Below are positions 21,747 through 33,189 of a DNA stretch of 64,000 bases, one piece after another. The translations under genes were made by a program, and so were the position numbers. A model generated the notes under the pieces. That model was not told where the DNA came from and did not search any database. It worked only from the letters and a program-made list of their open reading frames with translations. The number at the start of each line of letters is the position of its first letter. Positions within the stretch are counted from its first letter, which is position 1. Origin of the DNA: Zygnema cylindricum (lineage: Eukaryota > Streptophyta > Zygnematophyceae > Zygnematales > Zygnemataceae); contig JBBHKE010001155.1 in NCBI GenBank assembly GCA_037447655.1, forward strand, positions 455,961 to 519,960, read 5' to 3'.

Positions 21747-22955
21747 GCTGGTGTTCATGATATTATGATGTGGCATAAGAGGCTTGGGCATGTGAATCTA
21801 GATAAGTTAAGAGAGATGAAAAAGATGGGAGTGGTGGAAGGAATTTAGTTCAGTGAAAGTGATGATATAAGTGATTGTAGTGGATGTGCTCAAGGTAAAG
21901 CACACAGATTATCCTTTCCTAAATCAGCCACCTATAAGGGAGAAAAAATTCTAGATCTAGTACACACAGATATTTGGGGACCAGCTAAAGTGCCCTCACC
22001 GGGGGGGAAGAGATTTATGATGACTATAACTGATGATTGGTCTCGGTATTCCCGGGTATATTTCTTGAAAAACAAGTCCGAAGCTGAGGATTGTTTTAGA
22101 CAATATAAAGCATGGAGCAAAAAACTCCATGAAACTCCAATCAAGAGAGTAAGGAGTGACAATAGTGGAGAGTATACTTCTAACTTGTTTGAGGATTTTC
22201 TGAGGGAAGATGGGGTTCAACACCAAAAGACAGTTCCAGAACTTCCGGAACAGAATGGGGTAGCTGAAAGGTTAAATAGAACACTAAGTGATAGTGCTAG
22301 AAGTATGTTGTCAGATAACAAGATAGGAAAAAGGTTTTGGGCAAAAGCAATGAACTGTGCTAATTACCTCAATAATAGAATTCTTACTTCAGCTATAAAA
22401 GATCAAACACCTTATGAGAGATGGACAGGCCGGAAACCAGACATATCTCACTTAAAGGTTTTCGGCAGTCAAGTGTTTAGTCTAGATACTGATCGGTCCA
22501 ATTGGAAGCTAGATCCTAAAGGAAAACCGGGATACTTATTAGGATATGATGAAGATGTTAAAGGATATAGAGTTTATGATCTAAAAAGGGAAGATATAAT
22601 CTTAGTAAAACATCTAGTAGTTATGGATGAAGGAAAGTCTGTGGATCCCTTCAAATATACGAAGTCAGTAAAAATCAGATTTGAGTCAGAAAATTCCGAT
22701 GACTTTGAGCTTCCTAACTATCCAGGTTTTAGAGAAGATGACATTCTTGCAGGATCAAATCACACCGAAAAGGACTCGGCTGTGGAAACTCCAGTGACAA
22801 CTCTACTCGAAGCGAAAGACGTGGTGGAAATTGATTCGGAATCAAGGGATAGGGGAGAAGCCGAGTTTGTTCGAAAGAATCCACGAGAACCATCTATTCC
22901 GGCCTCATATTTTGAGGGGGGGAGGAGAAGTAGCACAAGACTGCAAGAAAAATAG
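21747..22955 (+). pseudogene. A1 GAG-pre-integrase and integrase
   Basis: MMWHKRLGHVNLDKLREM and CSGCAQGKAHRLSFPK give the HHCC zinc-binding part; a stop lies at 21846-21848. The core in ORF 21990-22955 has D (HTDIWGP, 21969-21971), D (RSDNSGEY, 22158-22160) and E (NGVAERLNRT, 22266-22268), so all three catalytic residues are present. The C-terminal WTGRKPDISHLKVFGS and LLGYDEDVKGYRVY blocks follow, and an acidic linker ends EGGRRSSTRLQEK. Integrase inserts the cDNA with 5-bp stagger, matching ATTTG. Confidence 0.9.
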
Positions 22956-23015
22956 GTTAATAACAAGGTAACTAAACTATCTCATCAAGATGAACCTCAA
23001 ACTTATGGAGAGACG

Positions 23016-24000
23016 ATGACTTGTCCAAAAAGAAACCGGTGGAAGACAACTATCAAGGAGGAGATGGCTTCAATCATGGCAGCCGATACTTGGGAGCTGG
23101 TGGACTGTCCACCTAACCGAAAACCAATCGGTTGTAAGCGGGTTTTCAAATTAAAACTGAATCCAGATAACACAATCGAGCGCTACAAGGCCAGATTAGT
23201 GGCAAAGGGATTTACACAAAAGGAAGGAATTGATTACGAGGAAACCTTTGCCCCGGTGGTCAAATTTCCCTCTGTCCGCATACTTCTCAGTTTAGCAGCG
23301 GCGGAAGACATGGAAGTGCATCACATGGACATCAAGACAGCCTTTTGCATGAAGAATTGAAAGAGGAGATCTTCATGCGACAACCCGAAGGTTTTGTGGA
23401 GGAAGGAGAGGAGAGTAAGGTATGCCGGCTGATTAAATCTCTTTATGGTTTGAAACAGGCACCTCGACAATGGAATAAGAAGCTTGATGAGTTTCTTACC
23501 GGTCTAGGATATACTCGGATCAGCTCAGATCACTCAATCTATGTTTTCGAAGATGAGGAAGGTTTAATATTTATCGCAATTTATGTTGATGATTTGCTTG
23601 TTTTAAGTAAATCAATGGAAAAAATTAACAAACTGAAAACCGATCTTAAGGGGAGATTTGAAAGGAAGGATATGGAAGAAGCAAGATATATTTTGGGAAT
23701 TCAAGTAGAGATAGACCGAAAAAGGAAAATTATAAGACTGACTCAAAAGGAAGCAATAGGGAACATGTTTGAAAAATTTCAAGTGGATAAAGCTAATAGT
23801 TGTACAACTCCAATGGAGTTGAAGAAGGGAAGTGAGGGAAGTGAGGAAGAAGGAGTCATAGTCTTAGACGAGGAATTATCTCCTGATGAACAGAAGTTCA
23901 TGCAGACTATTCGTTACAGGCAAGTAGTGGGAAGTCTAATCTATTTTATGAATTGTACCCGGCCGGATTTAGCTGCAGCTGTAGGAGTGCTGAGTAGAAG
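23016..24000 (+). pseudogene. A1 reverse transcriptase with one frameshift
   Basis: ORF 23016-23360 holds [29 protein letters not shown] and MDIKTAF. The frame then changes in a T-run near 23340, and RT continues in 23345-24577 with [19 protein letters not shown] and the catalytic YVDD (23582-23593). Spacing of all RT blocks is normal for copia, so a single-base loss is the only large defect of the domain. Confidence 0.9.
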
Positions 24001-24577
24001 TCTAAATGCCCCCACTAAGAAGGATTGGGAAGCAGCTAAGAGAGTCCTTAGATATTTGGTAGGAACTAGGGATCTATGGTTGCATTTGGGTGGGGAGAAT
24101 AGTGACATCACTACTTGGAGTGATGCCAGTTATGGTGATGCTCCGATGAGGAGATGCACTTCTGGATATGTATTATATGTGGGTGATGGGGCTTGCTGTT
24201 GGAGTAGTAAACAGCAAAAGGTTATTGCTCAGTCCACCATGGAGGCTGAGTATATGGCCTCTTGTTCTGCTGTAAAAGAATTGATGTGGGTCAAGTCTTT
24301 ACTTGGTGAGCTTGGCTACCTTAAGAGTGGTGTGCAGAAAATATTTTGTGATAATCAGGCAGCAATCGCTATTTTTGCCAATCCTAAACATCATTTTAAA
24401 GCCAAACACATGGACATCAAACTCAGCTTTGTTAGAGAAAAAGTAGAAAACAAAAAAATTAGTTTAGAGTACAGACCAGATAGTGAGATGCTAGCGGATA
24501 TGATGACCAAACCTGTGCCTTCCCCTAAGCTAATGTTTTGCAGGGAGAAGTGTGGTCTGAAATTAAAGATTGACTAG
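24001..24577 (+). CDS. A1 RNase H (C-terminal part of Pol)
   Basis: Continues in the same frame as RT. DITTWSDASYGDAPMRRCTSG carries the first acidic residue, STMEAEYMA the second and FCDNQAAIAI the third, followed by HHFKAKHMDIKLSFVREKVE and a DMMTKP end. All landmark residues of copia RNase H are present. The stop at 24575-24577 lies 13 bases before the 3' LTR. Confidence 0.88.
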
Positions 24578-24578
24578 A

Positions 24579-24590
24579 AATTAAGGGGAG
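24579..24590 (+). other. A1 polypurine tract
   Basis: AATTAAGGGGAG directly before the 3' LTR TGTAGAAAC. The same AAGGGGAG core precedes the C1 and E1 3' LTRs. It primes plus-strand synthesis. Confidence 0.9.
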
Positions 24591-25635
24591 TGTAGAAACT
24601 AATGGTTTTTATTAGTATTTTCTAGGTCTGAAAAGAAATATAGAAGCCGAGGCAGTCTATCTCTAACTTCTCTCTCCAACTCTCAAACTTGTCTGTCACT
24701 GAGAAATTGGAGAGGAAGCTAGAGCCATGGCTACCTTGGCTATCCTGAGGTTTACGGGAATTTTATATTAGGGTTTTTTTATTTAAAAGGTATGTGCCGG
24801 CGGCAGGATTTGATCCTTGTACCTACCGGCCGGCAGACAGGAAATAGCCGGTAGCCTTAGCCGTTAAGTCTAGCCGTAGTATTACGTAACATGTAGTGTT
24901 ATATTTATTTAAATGATTAGACGTGCGATAAATCATTTAACTGAAATGGATAACGGGACACATAGATCCAGTAATATATAATGTACGAATTACGGTACGG
25001 ACGAAAATCAATACCGCGCATTTGTTTCGTAAGTGAAACAAATACCGCGCATATATTAATTACGGCTACGATTAAATCCGAATTTAATCGGACGGCCGGG
25101 ATTAGCGCCGAGATTGAGGAGGAAGATTTCGGCGGGTTGTGGCCATCGCCACATCGGATGACGCGTGGCGAAATTCCGTTGGATTGTGGAATCTTTGGAG
25201 ATTATGACACCGAATCCGGATTTGACATGTGTCGACATTTTGGCCATGTCGTACAATGTCCGTACATAAAGTACACCGGCAGTTGTACTTTTGCGTATGG
25301 AACTCAATTCTGATTGGTTCCGTACATCAGTAGATAGAGTTTGTGAGAGAGATAGGACTTAGAAAAATTTAGAAGATAGGACCCTCTCTCCTAGAGAGCT
25401 TCTGTATAAAAGGTCAACTTTGACCCTCCATAACTTACTGCTCAGGGGAGCAAATTCAAAGATTCTTTTTGCTATCGACTCAGGGGAGTCTTGCCTTCAC
25501 AAGGGTGCAGGTGGTCAGGGTTTTTGTTTGCCAAGGTGGCAGTTTTTTTTGCTCAAACACAAAGGGGTCAGGATTATCCTAGAGGCTTCTTGGAAGCTGT
25601 TTACTCTGAGGATTTATGGAGGTCTCAGAGTTGCA
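24591..25635 (+). repeat. A1 3' LTR
   Basis: TGTAGAAACTAATGG to GAGTTGCA, 1045 bp, followed by the second ATTTG. It keeps the TATAAAAG box (25405-25412) that is altered in the 5' copy, and the antisense tRNA-like unit with B-box 24806-24816. It shares the leader hairpins TGCTCAGGGGAGCA and GACTCAGGGGAGTC with the 5' LTR. Confidence 0.95.
25405..25412 (+). promoter_or_regulatory. TATA box of A-family LTR
   Basis: TATAAAAG sits just upstream of the hairpin-rich leader. Equivalent boxes occur in C1 (TATAAAGG, 28547-28554 and 33869-33876) and E1 (TATAAATG, 35625-35632 and 38754-38761). The A1 5' LTR and the solo LTR instead have TACAAAAG. Position relative to GTAC motifs and primer site fits the U3 core promoter. 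Confidence 0.75.
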
Positions 25636-25640
25636 ATTTG

Positions 25641-26061
25641 CGGCAACCCTGCTTACTTCAAGACGCTTATTTTAATCCCCACTCGTTGGATTTATTATAC
25701 GGATGAGAGCCGTGTGGAGGCTAGGGCAAAGGGAAGCGTGGAGTTAGCATGTGACAACAATGGTCATATTGTTAAAAGGACCTTACATGGTGTTCTATAT
25801 ATTCTAAAATTTAAAAAAAAATTGTTTACCACTTCGGTGGCTGAAATGAAGGGACTTGAAATTTTGCAAAAGAATGAGAAAAATGTAGTAAGCAAAGATG
25901 GGAGAGTAGCTTTGGTATGAACTAGTGGCCCAAACCTGTTATGCTGGATAGACTTCGCTAATGAAATTGTCTTTGCATACTCCAGTGTCCTTTTGGAAAA
26001 AAAATTGTCGCATAAGCGACTCGGTCATGTCTTGATAAAATGGTAAAACAAAATATGATAG
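25641..26061 (+). pseudogene. B1 protease remainder and GAG-pre-integrase start
   Basis: This resumes exactly where 19196 stops. It contains ELACDNNGHIVKRTLHGVLY and KGLEILQKNEKNVVSKDGRV, homologous to B2 56222-56430, then a decayed pre-integrase block (KRLGHVLIKW-like). Sequence identity to B2 ends at 26061. Confidence 0.75.
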
Positions 26062-26498
26062 TGTTGTCCATAGCCTGTTTCAGCCATGGATTACTCTCGG
26101 AAGCACCACAGACTACCCCCAAAACAATTATGTTTCAGACAACACAGATTACTCCACAATAAACAAAATCACCTCAAACTGCACCAATATGTAGTTTAAC
26201 CTAGACAATATATTCTCCCAAAGTTGCAGCAAAATCCACAAAGGAATCTAAAAGATATGAGTTGTAGAATCCCCCAAAAATATCTGACAGCTTACCAAAC
26301 TAACCAGGTAAACTCCTCACAAAATTCTACAAAACAACAAAACAACTGAAAATAAACACACAAACAGTTTCTAGATCATACAAAATATCCACAAAGTCTC
26401 ACATCAAAATAACAACTAGAGTGATCACACTAACAAGTCAAATTTGCAAAAAAATAGTCTGTCATGTCTTTGATTAACTTAACTGTGATATAAAATTT
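26062..26498 (-). repeat. K-like LTR fragment, minus strand
   Basis: The minus-strand end reads GTCTGTGGTGCTTCCGAG, then ATGGCTGAAACAGGCTATGG and ACAACA. This is nearly the same as the 3' end of the K1 LTR (55480-55547). It joins B1 sequence at 26061. Only the LTR end is clearly homologous; the rest is AT-rich and is replaced by LTR H1 at 26499. Confidence 0.65.
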
Positions 26499-27437
26499 TG
26501 TGTTCCCCATTGGACTACAAGATTCAGAAAGCCTCTAAGTAGTTTTTAACTAACCCTTCTTCAGCTAGGATCACAGATACCCAACTAGGCAAGCAAGCAC
26601 TCTGACTGCACCCTTGTGCAGTCTGGACTCCTCTAAGTTCGCAGCAAAAAAAATCACTGAAAACGCCAAACCACGCGATTAGTTATCAAGTGGCAAAGAT
26701 GCCAAAATATATACAAGCTCATAGTGAGAGAGGCGGCTACCTCCTAAATCTCCTAAGTCCTAAACCCCTCTCACAACCCCTATCTATTCATGTACGAACC
26801 AATCAGAGAACTCTAAAGAACAGAAAGGTACTGTGGCCGGTGTATTTTTTGTACGGTGTGTGTACGACTCGGCCATTGAGTGGACGCCTGTCTCCACCAG
26901 ACTTGCCCTCATGCTCTCCGGGAATCGCGCTACCCAATTTTTTTTTGTCACGTGGCGCTAAGTCATGTCACGCTCGAAAAACTGACAAAGCCACCATTTC
27001 GCGATCTCGGCGATGATGCGTGCCGTCGGATCCAAACTGGCTTTGAATGTTAGCCGTTGAAAATCAATGTTAGGTAAATTTGTTTCAATGTTAGTTATCT
27101 GTAATTTTTTTTATCGGATTAGTGAATCCTGGCATATTTAAATACTCATCATACCCCATGTACTCTAATGTACTTCAACGAGAGGCGAGCTACGGCTGAC
27201 ACTATGCCTCGGTCTGCTTGTCAGAGGTTCGAGTCCTGCCGTACTCAACCTTTTTGTTAGAAGTGACTTATGTCACTTCTTCTAACCTTCTTGATGAGCC
27301 AAGGAAGCCATGGCTCCACCACCCTATCTGTTCTTCTGTGATTTCAACAAGTATGGGGCTTAGAGGTGTCAAGATTGTGTGCATTTTTGGCACACCTTAA
27401 CACCACCAAGGATTTCTAGGCCTTTCCCACATGTACA
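26499..27437 (-). repeat. H1: LTR of an M1/A-related copia family, minus strand
   Basis: Homologous to the M1 LTR over GTAC-rich and tRNA-like parts and to the window-edge LTR at 63884. On the plus strand it runs from TGTGTTCC to CATGTACA. It carries the perfect hairpin ACTGCACCCTTGTGCAGT (26605-26622), equivalent to hairpin 3 of the other families, and a plus-strand tRNA-like unit with B-box 27226-27236. No target-site duplication or internal region is attached, so it may be a solo or recombined LTR. Ends are approximate. Confidence 0.6.
27190..27236 (+). other. tRNA-like segment in LTR H1 (antisense to the LTR)
   Basis: It ends in the exact B-box GGTTCGAGTCC (27226-27236), with a weaker A-box-like region around 27188-27205. 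It aligns with the M1 unit at 13071-13128. On its own it might be called a SINE, but flanking similarity places it inside an LTR. Confidence 0.55.
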
Positions 27438-27887
27438 GTCATCAGAGTACGGAGGAGGGAGTGCACCCAGCCACACGAAATCCTTGTATTTCTTAAACAG
27501 TGCGAAACGCACTTTAATTCACGCTTAACAGAGGCCGGATGACCAAGTTTTACCGTCTAACAGACTGGAATTCCGTTACATGGGTCCAGTTACTACCAGC
27601 CTTGGTGGAGGGTACATTGTGGATTGCTGCGTAACTTTTCGGATTGTCGTCTAGAATATGCTGTTAGGTTTCCGTAGGAATTGAGTTCAAACTCAGCTGA
27701 CTTACATTCCATTAATTACCTTAGGTCAAAGTTTGGTACGTTCCGACCCTTTTCAGGACTTTGTCTAAACATATGGAACAAATAATAACTTCAGGTCACA
27801 GATCTAGCTGCCATCAGAAGCATAAATTTTGGCCACAAGTGTAGTACAGGTCAATTTGTCCTATTTCAGTTCTATTACCATCGCTTG
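27438..27887. other. Unassigned sequence between H1 and C1
   Basis: No coding frame or LTR homology was recognised on either strand. It does not continue B1 or D1, so neither C1 nor H1 can be shown to have inserted into a known element here. Confidence 0.4.
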
Positions 27888-28776
27888 TGTTGAAAAGAGG
27901 TAATTATAGTTCACTTCCCTATTTTAGTTTTGCTTTAAAGAAAGAGAGTGAGGATCAAAGGCGCGCCATGGCTGCCGCCATATTTAGAAAGTGGCAGATT
28001 TTGAAGTAAAGGGTATTTGACTAAAATGATGCCTAAGTCTAGATTTGAACCTGAGACATCTAGATTCTCTATAGCCTAACGCCTTAACAATTAAGGCGCT
28101 ACGAAACGATACACGTGATGGGTTTCATAGATGAATAAACATTAACGCAACATCTAATTAACAGCATACTAACCAAAAGGAGCAATTCCTGCATATATGC
28201 GAATCTAAACCGTGTAAAATATGTTTTGATCGGACGGCCTGCATTATAGCAGCCACGCGAAGTGAGTTTTTTGGCGGCATACGGAGATAGCGTCACGCGG
28301 TGCCACGTGGCGCCACATTATTTGATACCGGAGAAGATGGGAGGAGGAACCATGGCTTCCGATATGACAGGTGTCACCTTGTAGACCTTGTCCTACAATG
28401 GTCGTACAATAAGTACATCGCCCATTGTACCTTCTTGTACTTTATAGTGTTCCTATTGGACTAGGGTTTAGTAGTAGGTAGTCGTGAGTAGGCAGACCGA
28501 GACTTAGTAATATTTAGGTACCTCTCTCTCTAAGAGAGCTTGTAACTATAAAGGTCATCTTTGACTAGCCATAACTTACTGCTCAGGTGAGCAAATTCAG
28601 TGATTCTTTTTGCGTTTGATTTAGGGGAGTCTTATCCTCACAAGGGTGAGAGTGGTCAGAATATTTGTGTGCCTGGGAGGCGCTTATTCAGCGGGAAAGT
28701 AGAAGGGGCAAATATTATCCTAGAGGCTTTACATAGGCTGCTAATTCTGTGGGTCAACGGAGACCACAAAATTTCA
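27888..28776 (+). repeat. C1 5' LTR
   Basis: TGTTGAAAAGAGG to AATTTCA. It contains an antisense tRNA-like unit (28041-28101), a GATCGGACGGCC motif, a G-box CACGTG (in GCCACGTGGC), GTAC motifs at about 28400-28440, TATAAAGG (28547-28554) and leader hairpins TGCTCAGGTGAGCA (28580-28593) and CTCACAAGGGTGAG (28637-28650). Confidence 0.93.
28041..28101 (-). other. tRNA-like segment in C1 5' LTR (antisense)
   Basis: On the minus strand, a block TTGTTAAGGCGTTAGGC, close to Ser/Leu tRNA GTGGTTAAGGCG, is followed by B-box GGTTCAAATCT (28041-28051). The 3' LTR copy (33363-33423) reads TAATGGTTAAGGTG, even closer to a tRNA A-box. This is the most tRNA-like of the five families. Confidence 0.65.
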
Positions 28777-28791
28777 GGTTATGGGCCCACC
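28777..28791 (+). promoter_or_regulatory. C1 primer-binding site containing the gag ATG
   Basis: GGTTATGGGCCCACC directly after LTR end CA, identical to that of A1. The ATG at 28781-28783 is in frame with the 526-residue gag-protease frame, from which it is separated by one in-frame stop at 28814-28816. Confidence 0.85.
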
Positions 28792-30418
28792 CTCTAGGGT
28801 GCCCATATTTGATTGATCGGAATTTCTTTATTGGGAAATGATGATGGAGGGAGAACTATTTGAGAAGCATCTATGGGGCATAGTGTGTGGACAAATTCGA
28901 TGCCCACCTCCACTTGGGTTTGGAGGGACACGTTTTTCTCGCACCTCCGCCTCTACAGTTGGTAGAACAGCTGCCACCATCACCGAGGATGAAGATGAGG
29001 AAGGAGAGGAGATTGTCATGGAAGAAGAAAAGGGAGGAGTTGCAACTCAAGTGACACCATTACCGAAGGCGATACCGGCAGCAGCACCACCAAAAACGGC
29101 GACAAGGGTTCAAACCGAAAGATCGGAGTATGAAAAGTGGAACAACAAACACAAGGTTGCTAAACTCTTAATTCTTAAAAGTGTAGCAAAGGGCATTGCC
29201 ATTCCCCTTATGCATGTGAAATCTTCATCTCAGATTTGGATATCACTAGTTAACAAATATAAGAGTGGATCATTGCAGCAGCAACAGTTGGCCGAAAATA
29301 AGATTGCAGCTTATACTTATAAAGGAGGAAGTATGAATAATTATTGCAATGATTTAGGAGCATTATTTGGTGAGTTAGAGATTGCAGGTAACTCATGGTC
29401 CAAGAGAAAAAGAGTGAACACATTAATGATGAAACTACCTGAAGAGTATGAGAATATCATTAACCGATTGCAGGACATGGGAGATAGCAATTGGAATTGG
29501 GATGACACAGTGGGAATGATTTTAGTGAAAGAAAGCACCATAGAGCCTAGGAGAGGGAGTCCAAGTGTTCAAACATTGTCTGCAAGAGCTGATTGGCAAA
29601 AGCGTGATGAGGAGAGAGGGAAAGATCCCTATCGAAACTTTGGTGGAAGAGGACAAGGAGGTGGCAGATTTGATAGACAGAGGAGAGGAACTTCTCGAGG
29701 AGGATTATATCACTTCTGCAAGAAACCAGGACACTATATGGCAGATTGTGTCAAACTTGCAGATCTTCGACTGAAAGATGGTCAAGGAACCTCAAGGGAT
29801 GGAGGAAAGAAAAAGGCTCTCGTGACTCAAGTTCATGATGAAGAAGTGGAAGGAAAAACTGAACCAGAAGAGGAGCTTGAGGAGCTTCTTCTTAATCCGA
29901 AAAACATTGAAAAGCATGTTGACACTCCACGGAGACAAAAGTGTGCTTTTGGAGGTAAGAGGGATCCACCCAAGGATGGGTGGATCATAGACTCAGGGGC
30001 TTCAATGCATATGTGCAAAGATAAGCGGTGGTTCACTAAACTGAGAAAGATCCCAACAGTTGAGATAGAGTACGGAGATGGTAGAGTGGAAACCACAAGT
30101 CTTGTTGGAACTCTTGACTTGAAGGTTCTAGTTGATGGAAAGGCCTCAATTGTAACACTCTCAGACGTTCTTTACATTCCACAGCTTAGCAAGAACCTAG
30201 TCTCAACAGCTATCCTAGATGAAAAGGAGTTTGAAACAGGAACTAGGAAAGGAATCTTGACAGCAAGCTTTGACAATGAGGTTTATTTCATAGCTGAGAA
30301 GGGCAGTCAAGGAATGTTCAGAATTTTTCTTTGCACTGAAAAAATGGTTTTCTTCTCGTATGCAAGTGAGATGATGCTTTGGCATAAAAGGTTGGGGCAT
30401 GTGCATCTAGATAGATAA
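28781..30418 (+). pseudogene. C1 Gag, zinc knuckle and protease
   Basis: The frame from the primer-site ATG has a stop at 28814; the open part 28838-30418 (526 aa) follows. Gag has LFEKHLWGIVCGQIRCPPP, AKLLILKSVAKGIAIPL, YKSGSLQQQQLAENKI and MMKLPEEYENIINRLQ. The zinc knuckle YHFCKKPGHYMADC has Tyr for the first Cys. The protease WIIDSGASMHMCKD keeps DSG, followed by VEIEYGDGRVETTSLVGTLD. The end (MLWHKRLGHVHLD) begins GAG-pre-integrase before a stop at 30416-30418. This is the longest open frame in the window. Confidence 0.9.
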
Positions 30419-30424
30419 AAGAAA

Positions 30425-31330
30425 ATGAAGAAAAAGGGAATAGTGGAGGGTATTACTTTTGAGGATGATGAGACCTTTGATGGTTGTAGTGGATGTGCCC
30501 AAGGGAAGATTCATAGACTTCCATTTCCAAAGGCAACCACATTTAGGAGAGAGAAAGTATTAGATCTAGTTCACACTGATGTTTGGGGACCTGCTAGGTA
30601 TGTTTCACATGGGGGGAAGAGATGGATGTTAACCATCACAGGTGATTGGTCTAGATACACGAAGGTATACTTTCTCAGACATAAGTCAAAGATATTAAGA
30701 TGTTTCAAAGAGTATAAAGTATGGAGTGAAAAACTACATGAAACCTCAATAAAAGAGATAAGAAGTGATAATGGGAAAGAATACACCTCAAGGGATTTTG
30801 AAGAATATCTTAAAGAAGAAGGAATTCATCATGAGAAAACTGTTCCCTATAATCCGGAACAAAATGGAGTAGCAGAAAGAGTGAATAGAACTTTAGGAGA
30901 TATGTCCAGAAGTATGTTAACTGATAAGAGGATAGGGTTGCAGTTTTGGGCAGAGTCTATAAACTATGCTAATTTCATCAAAAATAGAGTCCTAACTTCA
31001 GCAAATAAGGAGGAAACTCCGTATGAGAGGTGGACAAGAAGAAAGCCTGATTTGTCTAGTTTGAGAGTGTTCGGAAGTCAAGTCTACAGTTTGGATTCCG
31101 ATAAGACTAAATGGAAGTTAGAGGGGAGAGGGAATCTTGGATATCTTTTAGGATATGATGAGAGCACAAAAGGATAACGAGTGTATGACTTGAAAAAGAG
31201 AGATATAATTTTGGTAAAACACATAGTGGTGATGAATGAAGAGAAGCCCATTGATCCATTCAAATATAATAGAGAAGTCAAAATCAGATTTGAAACGGAT
31301 CAGTTTTCTGACTTTGACTTTTAAAATGAA
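30425..31330 (+). pseudogene. C1 integrase
   Basis: Same frame as gag. CSGCAQGKIHRLPFPK completes the zinc-binding part. D-D-E is intact: HTDVWGP, RSDNGKEY and NGVAERVNRT. The WTRRKPDLSSLRVFGSQVY and YLLGYDESTKG blocks follow. A stop at 31175-31177 interrupts the C-terminus, and the frame then continues VYDLKKRDIILVKHIVVM to about 31321. The core ORF is open for 250 residues. Confidence 0.9.
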
Positions 31331-32541
31331 GAGAAGGAATAGGGAGAAAAAGAAAAATCTGCGGATCTACCAAAAGAGAAGGAGGAAAGGACAACATCCG
31401 AGGCAACGCCACAATACGAAGTGGAAACCGATGAGGAACTTGATGAGACACCGGAATTGGAAGATAGGGGAGCTGAAAATCTCCCTAAACGAAACCCAAG
31501 GATGCCTTCCATACCGGCGTCCGATTTTGAAAGAGGGAAGAAGAAGTAGTAAACGACTTCAAGAAAGACAAGTAAATAACCAACTCACAAAGATGTCTCA
31601 CCCAGATGAACCTCAAACATACTTAGAGGCCATAAACACTCCAGAAAGTAGCCGGTGGATCACAGCTATAAATGAAGAAATTGCCTCTATCATGGAAGCC
31701 AATACATGGGAGTTGGAAGATTCTCCACCGGACCGAAAACCGATCGGATGTAAGTGGGTGTTTAAACTTAAATTAAACCCGGATAATACCATTGAGAGGT
31801 TTAAAGCTAGGTTAGTTGCAAAAGGTTATACTCAGAAAGAGGGGATAGACTACGAAGAAACCTTTGCACCTGTAGTCAGATTTCCTTCTATTAGAATCCT
31901 TTTAAGTATAGCCGCAGCGGAGGATATGGAAATCCACCAGATGGATATTAAAACTGCCTTTTTGCACGGAGAGTTGGAAGAAGAAATTTACATGAGGCAA
32001 CCGGAAGGATTCGTGGAAAGTGGGGAAGAAAACAAAGTTTGCAAACTGATAAAATCACTTTATGGGCTTAAACAAGCCCCGCGACAGTGGAATATAAAGC
32101 TCGACGAATTTCTGACCGGTTTGGGGTATATCAGAATTAGTTCAGATCACTCTATATATTTATTTGAGGATGAGAATGGAGTGATATTTATTGCTATTTA
32201 TGTGGATGATTTGTTGGTCTTAAGCAAGTCCTGAGATAAAATTAACAAACTAAAACGGGATCTTAGAAGCAGTTTTGATATGAAAGATCTCGGCGAAGCA
32301 AATTACATTTTGGGAATTCAGATGGAGAGAGATAGAGGGAATAGAATTATAAGACTCACTCAAAAAGAAGCAATTGGTAATTTGCTAGAAAAATTTCAGA
32401 TGGAAAAAGCAAACGGATGCACTACTTCTATGGATTTGAAAAAAGTGTCTAAGGGGAGTGAAGAGAGAGGAATATTGATAATTAATGATGAGATGGATGA
32501 GATAGAAAGATTTTTTTTTGAAAATATCCCTTATCGGTAGA
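31331..32541 (+). pseudogene. C1 linker and reverse transcriptase
   Basis: After an acidic linker the frame changes near 31540. RT then runs in ORF 31236-32234 with [77 protein letters not shown] and catalytic YVDD (32199-32210). A stop at 32232-32234 is followed by the same frame to 32540 (YILGIQMERD, IIRLTQKEAIGNLLEKFQ). A further stop lies at 32538. Few defects. Confidence 0.9.
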
Positions 32542-33159
32542 TTGTAGGCAGTTTAATTTATTTTATGAACTGTACCCGTCCGGATATAGCTACAGCTGCA
32601 GGTGTCCTTAGTAGAAATCTAAATGAACCAAAAAAGAGAGACTGGGAGGCTCCCAAAAGGGTGATGAGGTATTTGGTGGGGACAAGGGAATTATGGTTGC
32701 ATTTGGGAGGGGAGCACACTGACATCACCACTTGGAGTGATGCCAATTATGGAGATGTTCCTTTAAGGAGGTGTACGACTGGATATGTGTTGCAAATTGG
32801 ATCTGATGCATGTTGTTGGAGTAGCAAGCAACGAAAAAGTAGTTGCTCGGTCCACTATGGAGGCTGAATACATGGCTTCTTGTGCTGCCACCAAAGAATT
32901 AATGTGGGTTAAATCTCTTCTTGAAGAACTTGGGTTCATGAAGTCTGGAACTCAAAATGTTTTTTGTGATAATCAAGCTGCTATCTCTATTGCGGCTAAT
33001 CCGAAACATCACTTCAAAGCTAAGCATATGGATATTAGACTAAGCTTTATCAGAGAGAAGGTAGAAAATAAATTTATTAAACTAGTTTATAAAACTGATA
33101 GAGAAATGATTGCAGACATGATGACAAAAGCAGTGCTTGCAGAGAAAACTGTGGATTAA
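32541..33159 (+). pseudogene. C1 RNase H with one frameshift
   Basis: ORF 32565-32867 has NCTRPDIATAAGVLSRNL and DITTWSDANYGDVPLRRCTTG. A shift near 32830 moves the rest to 32785-33159, with STMEAEYMASC, VFCDNQAAISIAANPKHHFK and AKHMDIRLSFIREKVE. All three acidic landmark residues remain, split across two frames. It ends 30 bases before the LTR. Confidence 0.88.
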
Positions 33160-33177
33160 AATTGAAAAGTGACTAGG

Positions 33178-33189
33178 AATTAAGGGGAG
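33178..33189 (+). other. C1 polypurine tract
   Basis: AATTAAGGGGAG immediately before TGTTGAAAAGAGG, the same core as A1. Confidence 0.88.

Larger units (their letters stand above)
19197..25635 (+). mobile_element. A1: complete-length Ty1/copia retrotransposon
   Basis: A 6439-bp element with paired LTRs (1046 and 1045 bp), primer site, gag, protease, integrase, RT, RNase H, polypurine tract and target-site duplication ATTTG. It is the best-preserved member of its family here; a solo LTR of the same family lies at 46600-47646. Coding frames are interrupted by two frame shifts in gag, stops near 21743, 21846 and 22953, and a shift at about 23330. It is probably immobile, though recent enough that its LTRs are nearly the same. 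Confidence 0.95.
17379..26061 (+). mobile_element. B1: copia element, split by A1, truncated on the right
   Basis: B1 starts TGTTGTTTTGGAAACC at 17379, within M1 gag, and shares sequence with the K1 and B2 LTRs and with B2 coding sequence. Gag lies at 18153-19000 and protease at about 19100-19196. A1 then interrupts, and protease plus GAG-pre-integrase sequence resumes at 25641-26061. Removing A1 and one ATTTG copy makes the protease frame continuous. At 26062 a minus-strand LTR replaces the rest, so integrase and RT are absent. Confidence 0.8.

Noticed and set aside
27883-27887. Target-site duplication for C1
   Set aside because: GCTTG and GAATT do not match, and shifting the boundaries by a base or two does not help.
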